This document shows, one piece after another, positions 1-12,343 of a stretch of 64,000 nt of DNA. The translations under genes were made by a program, and so were the position numbers. The notes below the pieces were generated by a model. The model saw nothing but the letters and a program-made list of their open reading frames with translations, searched no databases and was not told the DNA's origin. Every line of letters starts with the position of its first letter. The first letter of the stretch is position 1. The stretch comes from Gigaspora margarita. Lineage: Eukaryota > Glomeromycota > Glomeromycetes > Diversisporales > Gigasporaceae. The DNA lies in the NCBI GenBank assembly GCA_009809945.1, contig WTPW01001620.1:99697-163696 (forward strand). The letters are read 5' to 3'.

Positions 1-534
1 AAAATATGTAATATAATATAATATATAATAATAATAAATAAATAATTTTTATATTAAATTGTGAAAACTTGCAAATATTGATTATTTAATTTAAAATATA
101 ATACATATATAATAATAATAAATAAAAAAATAAAATTTATAATAAATTGCGAAACCTTGCGAGCATGATTATGTGAATATAATAATTATTAATTGATATC
201 ATATTAGATATATATCGNTNACTATCACTATTGATAATAATNNGCAGGGGTGTTGATTATCGATATATATTTGGTTAATCGATATATATCTAGTAGATAT
301 ATATCGATTAACTGGATATATATCAATTACTATCACTATCGATAATAATCGGCAGGGGTGTTGTCATCGATATATATCTTACCAGTTAGTAATCGATATA
401 TATCTATATATAAAATTTGCTGATGAAAGTCTAATTTTACTACTATAAATTCCTAAAGTAAGCTAGATTTTGTTATGCATAAAATCAGTAGTTTGCTTGT
501 TTTGTATTAAATTTAGTTTTTAGTGATTGCAAGT
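1..534. repeat. AT-rich leader with duplicated CGATATATATC-rich repeat
   Basis: No gene is visible here. Positions about 190-420 carry many copies of the palindromic word CGATATATATC. A block of about 50 bp with a GGCAGGGGTGTTG core occurs twice (about 222-272 and 330-378) in direct orientation. Ns at 218-242 suggest the assembler struggled with the repeat. It may be a decayed foldback or hAT-type MITE; the family is not recognised. Confidence 0.4.
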
Positions 535-869
535 AGTTGCAATATAGTAAAGTCCAAATTCTACTAAATAAATCGATTATAATCATTTAAGTAAACTTGT
601 TTATAAGATCTAAATAAACATACTTTGAAATTTTTATCCAAATTGGAAAATTTTTTATTATTTGACTTTTAATTTTTACCTTCATCAAATATATTTTTTT
701 AAAAAATTTTACTTTTTTTGTTGAACATAAAAGTCAAAAGTCAAATAATAAAATGTTCTTTAGTTTTGTTAAAATTTTACTATATGTGTATTTTGATCTT
801 CTTAATAAGTTTACTTAAGTGATTATCATCGATTTACATAGTAAAATTTGGACTTACTATGTAGTGACT
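535..869. repeat. MITE with TIRs of about 75 bp
   Basis: The two ends are inverted copies: the left end reads TAGTAAAGTCCAAATT, then a TAAATCGAT block and AAGTAAACTT, and the right end is its imperfect reverse complement. The interior is AT-rich and itself partly palindromic. Related, incomplete copies lie near 1205-1260 and 52260-52520, so the family is dispersed. No transposase is encoded. Target duplication is not clear. Confidence 0.55.
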
Positions 870-3680
870 ATTACGATTGTGGAAGTAACCTATTTTCAGG
901 TAAATAAGTTTTTGGGTTTTTTGGTCAAAACAAAGGGGATAGCTTATTTTTGGGAATCTATGGTAAGTAAATCGATTAACACATTAATAATGCTATTTGA
1001 CATGCAAATTATATATATTCTGGAATTTTGACAAACTTGACAATCTATTATTAATTTGTTTTTTATTATGTATTGGACAAAAAAATAATTTATTGTTTTT
1101 TTGTCTAATATAAAGTAAAGAAATTAATTAATAAAAGTTCATTCAAATTATATAAACTTTTAGAATATGTGTAATTTGTTATTCCAAACAACTTTACTTA
1201 ATGCATAAAAGTTGATTCACTTAGTACAATTTGGACTTTTATATGTAGCAACTATTTGTTATTATAATATTTACTTCTATATAATCACATAATATAAGCC
1301 ACAGTATTAGATATAATTATATAGGGTAATTTCTATATAATCAAACCTCTTTATAATTGCTATTTTTGCTGCAACAAACTGCATGATTATAGAGGAGGAA
1401 GACAGTAATTAAAAAATCAATATATATCTGTAATCGATATATTGTTTTCAATATAAATTATTATCATCTATAAATCAATTTTAATTATAATTATTTGGAT
1501 TGATATATAATGATTAATAGATCTTTAATAATAGCATAGTCTAGACATTTTTTGTGACTACTATTTAACTTTATGTATTATGATCCATCAGAAAATTTAT
1601 ATGCGCGAAATATTTAGCGCTCTACAAGATAAGTGAAATATATTTCTAAATATTTTAGACTAATATTTTTGAAATATTTTGAATACTTTCAAAATATTTT
1701 AGAACTGGGAAAGCAAGCTGGATCAGTAGATCTGTAGCCTGGATCATACCAAGGGCAAGTTTGACTAATATTTTTAAAATGTTTCAAAATGTTTCAATAA
1801 TCAAAGTACAAGATCAAATTAGATCTTTGGTTATTTTTTTTGTTTATAATTTAGATCTTCTATCAATTTTACATTGTTTTTTCATTTTCAATTTGTTTTT
1901 TTTAGGTTCATTTTGTTTTATTTAGTTTTATTTAGTTTCATTTAGTTTTATTTTGTTTTTTTATATTTTTCTTTTATTTTTTATTTTTTAATTTTTTTTT
2001 ATTTTATTTCTACACAAAATACCAACTCTAACTTTTGGCATTTTGCAAGAAATTTAATGACTTTTGAAGCTTAGTGCAAGCCAACTTAGCCTTCTGACAC
2101 TTTGCAAGAACACACAACTAATTTTACCAACAATTTCTAAATTTTGAAGAATGCTTTTTTAGAGAAATAAAGATTTAGTTGGAGCTTTATTTTTTTTCAT
2201 TTGACTTTTTTTGTTCTTTTTGTTTTTGTTTTTTTTTATTTTTTTTATTAATTTATTTATTCTGGCACTTTGTGAGAAAAATAACCTAGGCTTTTTTGAC
2301 TTTTTGCAGACAAACCCAGACTTTTCTGGCACTTTGCAAGAATATATTCAACTTGATTTTGGCAATTGCTATCATAAACTCTACTTCAGAGAAATGGAAA
2401 TTTGGGGTTTATTTTTTTTATTCAGTTTTCTTGCATTCTATTTTTTTGTTTGTTTTTTTACTTATTTCTTTAATTTTTATTTTTTTATTTATTCAAGCAC
2501 TTTATGAAAACCTTTGATAATTTCTGAATTGCATGAAATGAACTCTTTCTTCAGAGAAATAGAAATTTGTAGCTTCATTTATTTTTTATTTATGTGATTA
2601 GTTGTATTATGTTGAATTAATACCTATGCATTATTTTTTCAGTTTCTAATAACACAATTAAACCTGCAAATGATTCTTTAATCATTTAATAAATTGCTTA
2701 ATAAGTTCCTAATGCCTATGCATAATTGGGGTTTTTTGATGATTTTTCATTTTATTTATTATCAGACAAGTTTCACAACAACTTAATTCAATTCAGCATT
2801 GATCCAATTTCTAATATTATTTTACTTTGCAGTAATTCATCAACATAAGATAGTGATTTCTAATAGTTTATTTAAATTTGCAAGTATTTATCAAATCTAT
2901 TCCTCATGTGATGAGGTTTGCCCCATTGATTTAATCTTAATGCATTCTTTGGATCAATTTATAATGATTTATTTAATCTGCATAAGGCCCATTATATCTG
3001 TTCACCATGTGATAATTTGCTTCTATATATTGGAAAGTTTTTGAATAAAACTCTCAAACAATATTATATGTAAATTAAAAGTTGAGTACTATTTTTTTAG
3101 CAATGCATAATTTATCTGCCCATTGTTATCTCCATTTTATCCCTTGCTACTTCATAGAGAAGAATATTGTAATGCTTTACAATAATTTAAGCTTATTAAT
3201 AAATCTTCAATGCTTCTTTCATTGGCACTGTAACACAAATTGTGCTCTGTTACAGTTGAGTGAGCAATCATTGGCATAAGACCCGATTGTGTTTCCCATA
3301 GATTTATCTTTGTTCTTATTGCCACCTTTATCAAGTTAGTGATTACTGTTTATAGAAAGTCATTTAAATCATACTCACCTCCTTTGATTATCTGGATCAG
3401 ACTTGTTCTGGTTGATGCATATCACTATACTTAGCATTATTTCAATCTGTTAACTTTATATCAAAAAAATTTCAGATCCACAAAAATATAAAAAATCTTT
3501 AAAGATACCTATTAATGAAAATTTAATTAGCATGAATAAAAGTATTATCAAAGTTCTGGATAAAAAATCAGTTAATTGCTGGAATTAATGTAAGCCATAT
3601 AGTTAGATCAATATCTAACTGTGTGTAAAAGAACAAATATATCTAATGATTTTTTCAAGTTCATTTGTTTAATTATAATA
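870..3680. other. Gene-free AT-rich stretch
   Basis: Long T-rich runs dominate 1800-2700 and give open frames of low-complexity F/L/Y peptides that I do not accept as genes. A word close to GTTTGGCATTTTGCAAGAA recurs (about 2030-2110 and 2255-2345), which suggests a degenerate local repeat. No domain, splice pattern or RNA gene is visible. Confidence 0.4.
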
Positions 3681-3688
3681 ATTATAAT

Positions 3689-5032
3689 ATGACAGGGTGA
3701 AACCTGAGTCACCAGCCAGTAAAACCCGAGTTTATTAGTAAAATCTGAGTTTTTAAAAAAAAACAAGTAAAATCTGAGTTTATTAGTAAAACCTGAGTTT
3801 ATTGGTAAAATCTGAGTTTATTAAAAAAAATAAGTAGAAACTGATATAGATAGGGTGAAATCCGCTATTAAACAAAAACTGTTCTAAAACTTTGAGCGAA
3901 GATCTCTTGATAACCACCTGACCAAATTCGATAAAAATTTTTTATTTGAATTTTATAAACCCATAGATTTCAAAAGAAAAAAATTTCATCGAATTTGGTC
4001 GGGTGTTACCAAGATAACTTTGCTCAAAGTTATAGAAAAAAATCAAAACGTCTATCAAAATAAAAGCTGCGCCAAATGTTTTTCTAAAATTTGAGCAAAG
4101 ATATCTTGACAACCATCTGATCAAATTCGATGAATATTTTTTTATTTGAATTCTATGAAACCATAAAATNCAAATAAAAAAAGTTTCATCAAATTTGAGC
4201 AGGTGGTTGTCAAGATATCTTTGCCCAAAGTTTTAGAAAAACATTTGACGCAGCTTCTATTTTGATAGACGTTTTGATTTTTTCTAAAACTTTGGGCAAA
4301 GATATCTTGACAACCACCGATCAAATTCGATGAAATTTTTTCAATGAAATCTATGGATTCTATAGAATTCAAATAAAAAAATTTTCATCGAATTTGATCA
4401 GGTGGTTGTCAAGATATCTTCGCTCAATTTATAGAAAAAATCAAAACGTCTATCAAAATAGAAGCTGCGCCAAATTTTTTCTAAAACTTTGGGCGAAGAT
4501 ATCTGGACAACCACCTGATCAAATTTGATGAAACTTTTTTTCATTTGAATTTTATGGTTTCATAGAATTCAAATAAAAAAATATTCATCGAATTTGATCA
4601 AGTGGTTGTCAAGATATCTTTGCTCAAAGTTTTAGAAAAACATTTGGCACAGCTTTTATTTTGATAGACGTTTTGATTTTTTTCTATAACTTTGAGCGAA
4701 GTTATCTTGATAACACCTGACCAAATTCGATGAAATTTTTTTCTTTTGAAATCTATGGGTTTATAGAATTTAAACAAAAAATTTTTCATCAAATTTGATC
4801 AGGTGGTTGTCAAGATATCTTCGCTCAAAGTTTTAGAACAGTTTTTGTTTAATAGCGGATTTCACCCTATCTATATCAGATTTTACTTATTTTTTTTTAA
4901 TAAACTCAGATTTTACTAATAAACTCAGGTTTTACTAATAAACTCAGATTTTACTTGTTTTTTTTTAAATACTCGGATTTTACTAATAAACTCAGGTTTT
5001 ACTAGCTGGTGACTCAGGTTTCACCCTGTCGT
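3689..5032. mobile_element. Giant palindromic (foldback) element, 1.34 kb
   Basis: The ends are long inverted copies beginning GACAGGGTGAAACCTGAGTC and finishing with its complement, then a TAAAATCTGAGTTTATTAG-type subterminal repeat on both sides. The flanks carry ATTATAAT at 3681-3688 and 5033-5040, a likely 8-bp target duplication, though this word is itself palindromic. The interior is a run of inverted modules containing the words GACAACCACCTGATCAAATT and TTTGATAGACGTTTTGATTT, so the element reads almost the same on both strands around position 4360. No coding capacity; the short frames inside are by-products of the repeats. Confidence 0.85.
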
Positions 5033-5040
5033 ATTATAAT

Positions 5041-7779
5041 TTTAAGCAAATTACTAGGACTAATAAAGAGATGTTCTAGCATATAGAAAGTTTATTAACA
5101 ATTATCCTATTTTTTTTAACAAGGTTTTCAAGAAAGTTGGTTGAACATTGAGTTTTTCTACATATATTATTAATTCTACTATAGTAAGGTCATAAGTCTA
5201 CTAACTTGGCATTAAAACCATTCACATAATCTTTTGTAAATTAATCATAAAGTTTTCATATATATTTGTTTGTAAGTTATCCAGCTTTTATTTACAAATT
5301 GAGATATTTATACAAATTCTAAATTTTTATTATGGGCTTGTCATTTACAGGATTAAAAAATAATTTAAATAAAGTTATATAAATTATGTAAGCAAAAGTT
5401 TTGTTATTTGTGTTGTGTCATTATTTTGTGCATTGATCTGCATAATTAAAAAATACTTATTTAGTTAAATAGGAGTCTAGACACTCTTTCTGATTTCAAA
5501 GTTTTAATATACAAATGGGTTTTTTATTAGAAAAATGACACTCTGAGGCTATGTGGATTTTGATGAACAAAATTCAAATTGCCACTATTTAATAATCCTA
5601 TTCAAATAAACTTTTTTTATTCTGTAGAGATTAGTGAGCTTTACAAAATAAAAAAAGTTTTTTAAATTAGACTATTAGATCACTGGCAAATCTGAATTTT
5701 ATTCATAAAATAAACATAACATTGGAAGGTTTTTTCTTAGCAAAGATCCCAAATAAGATTTTTTAAACTTCTATTCATTTCTGAAATATATTATTATTTT
5801 TTTAATTCTAAAACCCCTAAATATGTGCAACTCTATAAAACAAAGACTTCTAGCACTCATTCTTGTTGATTTGAATGACAATTAAAGTTTATTATCAGGA
5901 GCAAGTGTATAAAGTTGCATGCAACAAACAGATTAGCAGTCATCTTTCCTAGAAGTAAAATTTATACTCGAACCCTCCTATCTATGGGAATTTGCACAAA
6001 ACCCTGGTATTTTATGGTAGCTTAAGCTTCTCATTAAGGCCAGCCTGTTTTATACTGTTTGGGAGACCATAGCTGTTGCTATGCATTGCAAACTCAACTA
6101 ATAATGGCAATACTTGGCAAAGCTAATTTTTTGGGAGCATATCCCATTCCAGTTTATATATCAATTACACTAATGTATGCTACTTATTCTCAATAAAGAA
6201 AATTCAATAAAGTTTAATATCTAATACTTTTAGATGCATAAATTCTGGAATAATAAAATATTATGTGCATGTACTGTTTGACAATATTCTTTATCTGTTA
6301 AACAATCTTCTTTCTGATATATAAACTTTCATTATGTGTTTTATTCATTGAAATAATTAATACAATTTGTTCATTAAATTAATTTTTTATTCACTAAAAT
6401 TTACTTTTGGAGCCATCTGACAGTTATTTAAGGTATTTGAGAACATCAGAAATTATATCTAGTCTTCAAATTTGTAATAATGAAACTTTTAGTCTTGACT
6501 AATAATTATAGTTACTGTTATTAAGAGCTTATAAAACTAGGAATTGGAACCTGTATAAGTCTGGACCTCATAATTTTTAGAATGGGTGTTCACTTAATGG
6601 CTCTAACTCCTGAAAATTTGATTATATATATTGCAGATCAAAATTTTCTGGATTATAAATAGAAAATATTGAGCCTACTTTTTCTTTTATATAAAATAAT
6701 ATGATCAGGATCAATATCATTCATTTTTATTAAAAAAAAAAAAGAAACAATGAAAATTTGCAAGAAACAATAAAAAGTTGTAAGAAAGAAACAATAAAAA
6801 AATTGTGAGAAAGAAACAATAAAAATATACAAGAAATTAATCCTTTTTGTATTTTAATAGCTTGAAAAATTACATATTTCTTCACAGATAACTGAGAGTA
6901 TTATCAGACAAATTATATATTTTTACAAAAAAATGTGTTGTTATTCAAGAATTTTGATTTTACTATTATACATCATCATATTAGGAATTTTTTTTATAAT
7001 AATTTATGATATTAATTTATCAGAATTTGTTGAAATAATTTCTTTGCAAAAGAATGTATTGTCATTTGAAAATTTATTTACATTATGACTTTACTATTAT
7101 ACATCATCATATCAAAGATTTTTTTATAAAAAATTCCTAATATTAATTTATTAGAATTTGTTAACATAAATTGTTATTAATATTGGGATTTTTTTATATT
7201 AAAAATTCTAAAATTCATATTTAGAAACTAAATCACAATCAGAAATATTTCATTATTACTTATATATATTAATATCAGAAAATTTTTTATTAAAAAAAAT
7301 TTTTTGTCTGAATATTTCTGATTTAAATTTGCTAGCAACTAATAAAATGCTAGCTCTAACCTATATGATGCTGGTTAAATGAACTATCAAGATTAGTTAT
7401 ATCACACAAATTGAATACTAGTTATAAAAAAAAAATAATTTTTATTTTAAATATACTAATAAATATATATTTAAGATGTATATAACAATAAATAAATGAT
7501 ATTTAGCTAATAAAAAATAAGAATCAGCCTAATATAAATAACAATATATTCAGTATATATAAATAAAATACTAGATTAAATATTAGCAATTATAAATTGT
7601 ACTTTTATATAAAAGAAATCATAATCATATAGGTTTTTGGATTCTTTTTAATATCTATAGTATATGTTTCTGCTACAAATTGAGAATATATTTGATATAT
7701 AGGAATTATGCAGTTCCTACTTAACTTATAAAATTCTTGTTTTTACAACTCTACATTACAACAAGGTCATTATTTTTAA
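5041..7779. other. Gene-free AT-rich stretch
   Basis: No protein domain, convincing ORF or RNA gene is visible. There are purine-rich runs (6725-6840, repeated AAGAAACAATAAAAA words) and direct repeats around 6960-7200 (two blocks sharing the words TTTACTATTATACATCATCATAT and TAATTTATNAGAATTTGTT). This looks like decayed repeat DNA. Confidence 0.35.
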
Positions 7780-8441
7780 TTTTTATATGGAACCTTGTTT
7801 CACAATTTTCAATGGTTTATACCATCTTATAAATGCAAAGTGATATGTTTGAACACCAGAAGAAAGATAGATAGTGTAACCAAAGTAGAATTGAATCTGG
7901 CCAGGATATGAATTTGCTATTTATCTTCTGAAGCAACAAATCTTGCTAGATTCTTGAAGATTTGATATGGTGAGCTGAGAATTTAGATCAAAAATTTCTG
8001 ATCCTATTTTTAACCATCCATATTGAGTAATGTTTGGAAATACTACTATTTCATCAATTTCCAATATACAACCCAGTCTAGTGAATTGATAACCTGTACT
8101 AGTATTATTGTAGAATTTAACTAAAAGTGTTTGAATATCTGTTGTAACACAGTGTTTTCTAATTTTGTATTCAGAAATGTGCTAGGAATTAATTCATAAC
8201 CAAAGGCTTCTTCTTGGTTGATAATATTTTTTAAATTATAAAATTGAAGAAGATTTTGTGATTCAAATTTATCCAGAATAGCCATGCTACTACTTGATAT
8301 TTTGCCCTTTAGTAGTTTTAGAAAATTGGATAGCCTGTTATCAGTATCAGTATGTAATACAATCTTGTCCAAACATTTAGTTGTAAAATTATTCTTAAAT
8401 ACACTTTTATAGAGAATAGTTGAAGCCAACATGATGTACAT
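7780..8441 (-). pseudogene. Relic of a multicopy, transposon-associated protein
   Basis: A 106-codon frame (8441-8121) continues after a stop into a second reading stretch that ends with residues like YPGQIQFYF and later HFAFIRWYKP. That pattern, a 'YPG-x-Q-x-Y/F' strand followed by a 'W-Y-K/L-P' strand, resembles the C-terminal part of multicopy, transposon-associated proteins I associate with arbuscular mycorrhizal fungi. At least two in-frame stops interrupt it. I cannot name the superfamily; a decayed DNA transposon or captured host fragment both fit. Assignment rests on recalled pattern only. Confidence 0.35.
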
Positions 8442-8589
8442 TAAGTTCCATCAAGAGATCATATTAAATTACTACACAATCAACATAACTAAATAAATAA
8501 TAAATCAAGAATATCCAATAGATCAAAGAATAAATATATATTTTTTCTTTATTAAATTACTATAATTAACTAACATTTAAAATTCAAAA

Positions 8590-9179
8590 TTTTTTCATGG
8601 TCTGCTTCACCTTTTGGGATTTAAGATCTTTTTCTTGCTATTTAGCTTTGGTTGTGTCCATTGCTTGTGAAGGACCTGTAGCTATCTCTATTTTCTTCCT
8701 GATTTTTCCTTTTTTTTTTCTTCCTGAAAATTTCTTTTATGTTTTTCCTGTCTTTACTCATTTAAGTTTCACAATATGTGTTCCAAATATGCTTGTGGAA
8801 TCTGTTTTCTATTATGTTTAAAGTAGTTTTCAGAATAGTAATTATATTTTTGTTTTGTTTTGTACAAGTAATCTTCTAATGTCTTCTTTTTTCTCTTCGT
8901 TATTAGACTTTTTGGTAGTTCTAATCTTGCTTCTAGAACTTCTTTTTGGTCTTTGCCAAAGATTATATTAAGGATATTGACATGTTACTATTTTAATCAG
9001 CTCTGCTATCTTTTGGCTGGTCTTTTTTTTTATTATTTTCTATATGTTTTTGTAAAGTAAGCAGGTGACTACATAATTCTGTGTTTCTGTTTGAATAAAA
9101 ATATGTGACAAAAATTCTTTTTGTACAGATCTGGATTTCTATTGTTTAGTGTTTCAGCTATTGGAAGCAGACCATTTAA
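8590..9179 (-). pseudogene. LINE ORF2 C-terminal fragment (downstream half)
   Basis: On the minus strand, starting at the TTAA border with element A1 (9176-9179), the frame reads LNGLLPIAETLNNRNPDLYK and then C and H residues spaced like the C-terminal cysteine/histidine motif that follows RNase H in LINEs of this group. Decay sets in after about 40 codons. This is the continuation of the LINE at 12344-15044. If element A1 is removed and TTAA counted once, the frame runs unbroken from ...WIFRIKC into LNGLLP. The 3' end and poly(A) tail are not identifiable; the lower boundary is a guess. Confidence 0.6.
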
Positions 9180-9620
9180 GGGTAGAGTGAACATAGATCA
9201 TTTCTTATACAAGTAGATCAACCAAAAAATATTACACAAACATCGAACACATATTACATAAAAGTTTTAAAAATATAATCAATTTTCATAAAAGTTTTGG
9301 GGTAGATATATTAGACCCTCTAATTCTAATTATAATTATTTGAACCCCTGTATTATTTAAAAAAACATACTTGCATATATCATTAATTCTTCCTAGGTTG
9401 ATTGAAATTTGCCTAGGTTATACAACATAAATATCATATGATCATCACCTGATTTCAATTGGATATTATTGTAAAAAAATTACAGTGGCCTATCATATTA
9501 TTACGGACACTTTTTGAAATTTTATATTGAGCTAAATAAATAAGATATAAAGCTAAAAAATTATATGGAATATTAGTTGAATCTAAAGCTTTTAAATAAA
9601 AAAAAAATTATAAAATACTA

Positions 9621-10754
9621 AGGTGGATATGGGTATTATGGCGCAGTTAAGTATTTTGGCTAATAATAAATGATTTATCAATCAGAATTAAATGATTTTG
9701 GTACCATTGGATTCGTCACATCAAGGTGAATCAAATGGTACCAAAATCATTCAATTCTAATTACTAGATCATAAGATATCATCAATTAAAAAATACAAGG
9801 TAAAATAATAAATTATAATGCAGGTACCAATTATGGCGCACATATTATTTTTCATGATCTATTGAGATCTATTGATCAGAATCGAATGATTTTGATACTA
9901 TTCGATTCATCTAATTGAGACGAATCGAATGGTACCACAATCATGTGATTTTGGCTGATATTTCTCGATATATCATAATTTAACCAAAATAAGCTGCGCA
10001 AAGCAAAATTTAAAATTAACATAAAATAATGAATAACTCTTGGTAGGACAGTCCATTTTCGATAATTTTACNACCAAAATGTCCGCCTTGAAGAGGGATT
10101 CCAACAAGCCCAAGCTCGCTAAAATCCAATCACGGGATCATGGGATCGCTAAGGTTTTTGTATTGTTTTTGATGAAAATTTAATTAGTTAAACTTATATA
10201 TTTTCATCAAAACAACAATAAAACCTTAACGATCCCGTGATCCCNTGATTGGATTTTAGCGAGTTTGGGCTTGTTGGAATAATCTCTTCAAGGCAGACAT
10301 TTTGGTGGTAAAAGTATCAAAAACGGACTGTACTACCAAGAGTTATTCATTATTTTATGTTAATTTTAAAATTTGTTTTGCGCAGCTTATTTTGGTTAAA
10401 TTATAATATCTTAAGAGGTATCAATCAGAATCACATGATTTTGGTACCATTCGATTCATCTAGATGAGACGAGTCGAATGGTGCCAAAATTACACGATTC
10501 AGATCGATGGTTCACAAGATATTGCTTTACACTGCAATACCTTTATCGCCATAATACCCATATTTACTTTAAATATTACTTTAATGGTAATATCTTGTGA
10601 TCTATCAGTCAGAATTCTACGATTTTGGTACCAATCAATTCGTCTCACTGAGACGAATCGATTGGTACCAAAATCTTAGAATTCTGATCAGTAGATCATA
10701 AGAAATCAGTTGTGCACCATAATTGGTAGTGTGCCATAATACCCATATCCACCT
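9621..10754. mobile_element. Element C: 1.13-kb giant palindrome, inside B1
   Basis: Termini are AGGTGGATATGGGTATTATG and its complement, flanked by TA (9619-9620, 10755-10756). The whole element is symmetric around about 10187. The innermost 435 bp (about 9971-10405) is a near-perfect inverted repeat with arms of about 195 bp and a short spacer. Four further hairpins of about 60 bp, each with a GGTACC pair, sit at about 9720, 9915, 10464 and 10648, symmetric about the centre. Element B2 has the matching empty site. No coding capacity. Confidence 0.85.
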
Positions 10755-10780
10755 TATGTAGTACTTTTTGAAATAATTAG

Positions 10781-11511
10781 GTTTAAATTTTTTTTTTTTT
10801 TTCAAGTTAAGGTGCTCACTTCGGGAGTAAGAGTTTTATTCAAGATATGTAGAATCACGGGTTTCCAACATGGAGGTCACCTGACATAGTACATTGACGA
10901 GAGTACAACTAGCCACACCTGCAACTTTTGGTTGCCTATTTAAGTAGCCACCCTAAGGTTCTACCCTAGCTGCCATTCCTGCAACCCGCATACCGGTCAT
11001 TGCCTATTTAAACCCTCTGATCATTGCTGTCTGCCAATCCCTCTTGTATCACCGGAACAAGATCTGGATTCTTTTCTACCTCCCTTAGGACTAATTTATC
11101 CTAGTAAGAGACCTGGTAGGGTGGCCCCTGTCCCACTCAGGTATCACCTACACTTTAGTAACTTATGCTACAGCTTTACCTATATACTTGCAGTCAGGGC
11201 TAACCATTAAACCGCTACTTTTACCTACTTCTGCCTTTGCAGAGTTCACCGAACCCCAGTCACTACGTACACATTTCTCTTCTGGCTTTCCTGACCTGTT
11301 GTCTGCCTGCCCCAATCTGTAGGCCCGGAAGGGTCAGTCGGCCTAGCTTTAAGAACTGAAAGGACTCCCTCCCCTTTGTACATAATGCTGTAACACATGT
11401 CCTTTTCCTCCGGTGTGACTCCGGCGGCCCAGTTGGTAGGGTCCTCCAACCCTCTTGTCATAGGCGTACTGGCCGGCCCATACATACCATCTGATTCCTT
11501 TTCTGTATTAC
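10781..11511 (-). mobile_element. GC-rich poly(A) retroposon fragment inside B1
   Basis: About 730 bp of markedly higher G+C than its surroundings. On the minus strand it ends in CACCTTAACTTG followed by poly(A) (poly-T at 10781-10795). The flanks carry similar TTTAAA(A)TTTTTTTT words at both sides, compatible with a target duplication, and element B2 lacks the segment. A minus-strand frame (11539-11246, 97 codons, residues such as GLEDPTNWAAGVTPEEKDM) covers part of it, but it starts in the AT-rich flank and has no recognised domain. Likely a 5'-truncated LINE tail or a SINE-like retroposon. Confidence 0.6.
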
Positions 11512-11726
11512 ATTTAAAATTTTTTTTAGATTTTTTCATTTGTACGATTTGCTAGTTTTTAATATAGATTCAATATAAATATGAATTTTAATTTTTAGCA
11601 TATATTAAAACTTTTTTTTTATTAATAAACTAGAATTTTTTTAATAAAGTCATTTAACATGACAAATTGTACATATTTTGAAAATTTTATAATTTTTTAA
11701 AAAATATTTAGATATTTACTATATAT

Positions 11727-11862
11727 AGGGATCGGTTAAGCCAGATAGGTCTGTTTACATATTGATCTATTTGCATAAGTTCCATTCTTGATATCTATAT
11801 AGCCTGCTAACCTTAACTGCATCAAAAAAACTAACCCTAACAAACCTGGCTTTAACGGTCCC
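11727..11862. mobile_element. hAT-like MITE inside B1
   Basis: Imperfect TIRs (AGGGATCGGTTAAGCCAG and CCTGGCTTTAACGGTCCC) enclose 136 bp. The 8-bp word CTATATAT precedes and follows it (11719-11726, 11863-11870). Eight-base duplication fits hAT-type integration. Non-coding. Confidence 0.6.
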
Positions 11863-12343
11863 CTATATATAGTAATAAAATTACTATATTTGATAATTTG
11901 TTAATTTTATTTTAATAATTTAACATTAACTTTAAATAATAATATTTTGCTTAACTGTTAAAATTTTTTAAAAGTTTTTAAAAATTTAGAATTATATGTA
12001 ATTTATTACAATGAACAAATTTTACATAATAATTATATAGTTTACTTAATAAAAAAATTTTTTTAATATATAGTAATTATGATAACTAATTTTTTAAAAT
12101 TACTAATTTTGTACAAGTGTAATATTAGTAACTTTAATTAACTTAAAAACTATAGCATAGAATTTTGCAAACTTTTTTTTATTTAAAAATTTTAGATTTA
12201 AAGAACAGTTTATATAATTTTTAGATTTATATCTTATTTATTTAGCTCAATATAAAATTTTAAAAAGTGTCCATAATAATATGGTAGACCACTGTAGTAA
12301 TGTGATCACTAGTAAAAATGATCAATGTTCACCCTACCCTTAA

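Larger units (their letters stand above)
9483..12294. mobile_element. Element B1: TA-target transposon with long TIRs, inside A1
   Basis: Ends read CAGTGG...ATATTATTA(C/T)GGACAC and then the shared stretch GCTAAATAAATAAGATATAA, inverted at the two ends and flanked by TA (9481-9482, 12295-12296). Inverted homology continues inward well beyond 100 bp. A second copy, B2, lies at 46292-47434 in the opposite orientation. TA target and CAGTGG termini suggest a Tc1/mariner-type non-autonomous element. It contains element C, a GC-rich retroposon and a small hAT-like MITE, each recognisable because B2 lacks it. Confidence 0.8.
9180..12339. mobile_element. Element A1: piggyBac-like MITE (TTAA target) carrying nested insertions
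   Basis: TIRs begin GGGTAGAGTGAACATAGATC on the left and end with the complement GATCAATGTTCACCCTACCC on the right. TTAA flanks both sides (9176-9179 and 12340-12343), as in piggyBac-type transposition. After subtracting element B1 the element is about 346 bp, close to its relative A2 (46955-47323, 369 bp). No transposase, so non-autonomous. It sits inside a LINE, so it is younger than that LINE. Confidence 0.8.

Noticed and set aside
2211-2517. Two overlapping open frames giving F/L-rich peptides of 98 and 73 residues.
   Set aside because: They are translations of T-rich low-complexity DNA, overlap each other in different frames and show no domain or conserved feature.
3942-4792. Three minus-strand frames of 60-76 residues with similar peptides.
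   Set aside because: They are by-products of the repeated hairpin modules of the palindromic element 3689-5032; the similarity comes from the DNA repeat, not from a protein family.
5940-6040. GGGTTCGAGTA-like B box on the minus strand near 5970.
   Set aside because: No A box at a proper distance and no fold; a chance match or a very old SINE cannot be told apart.
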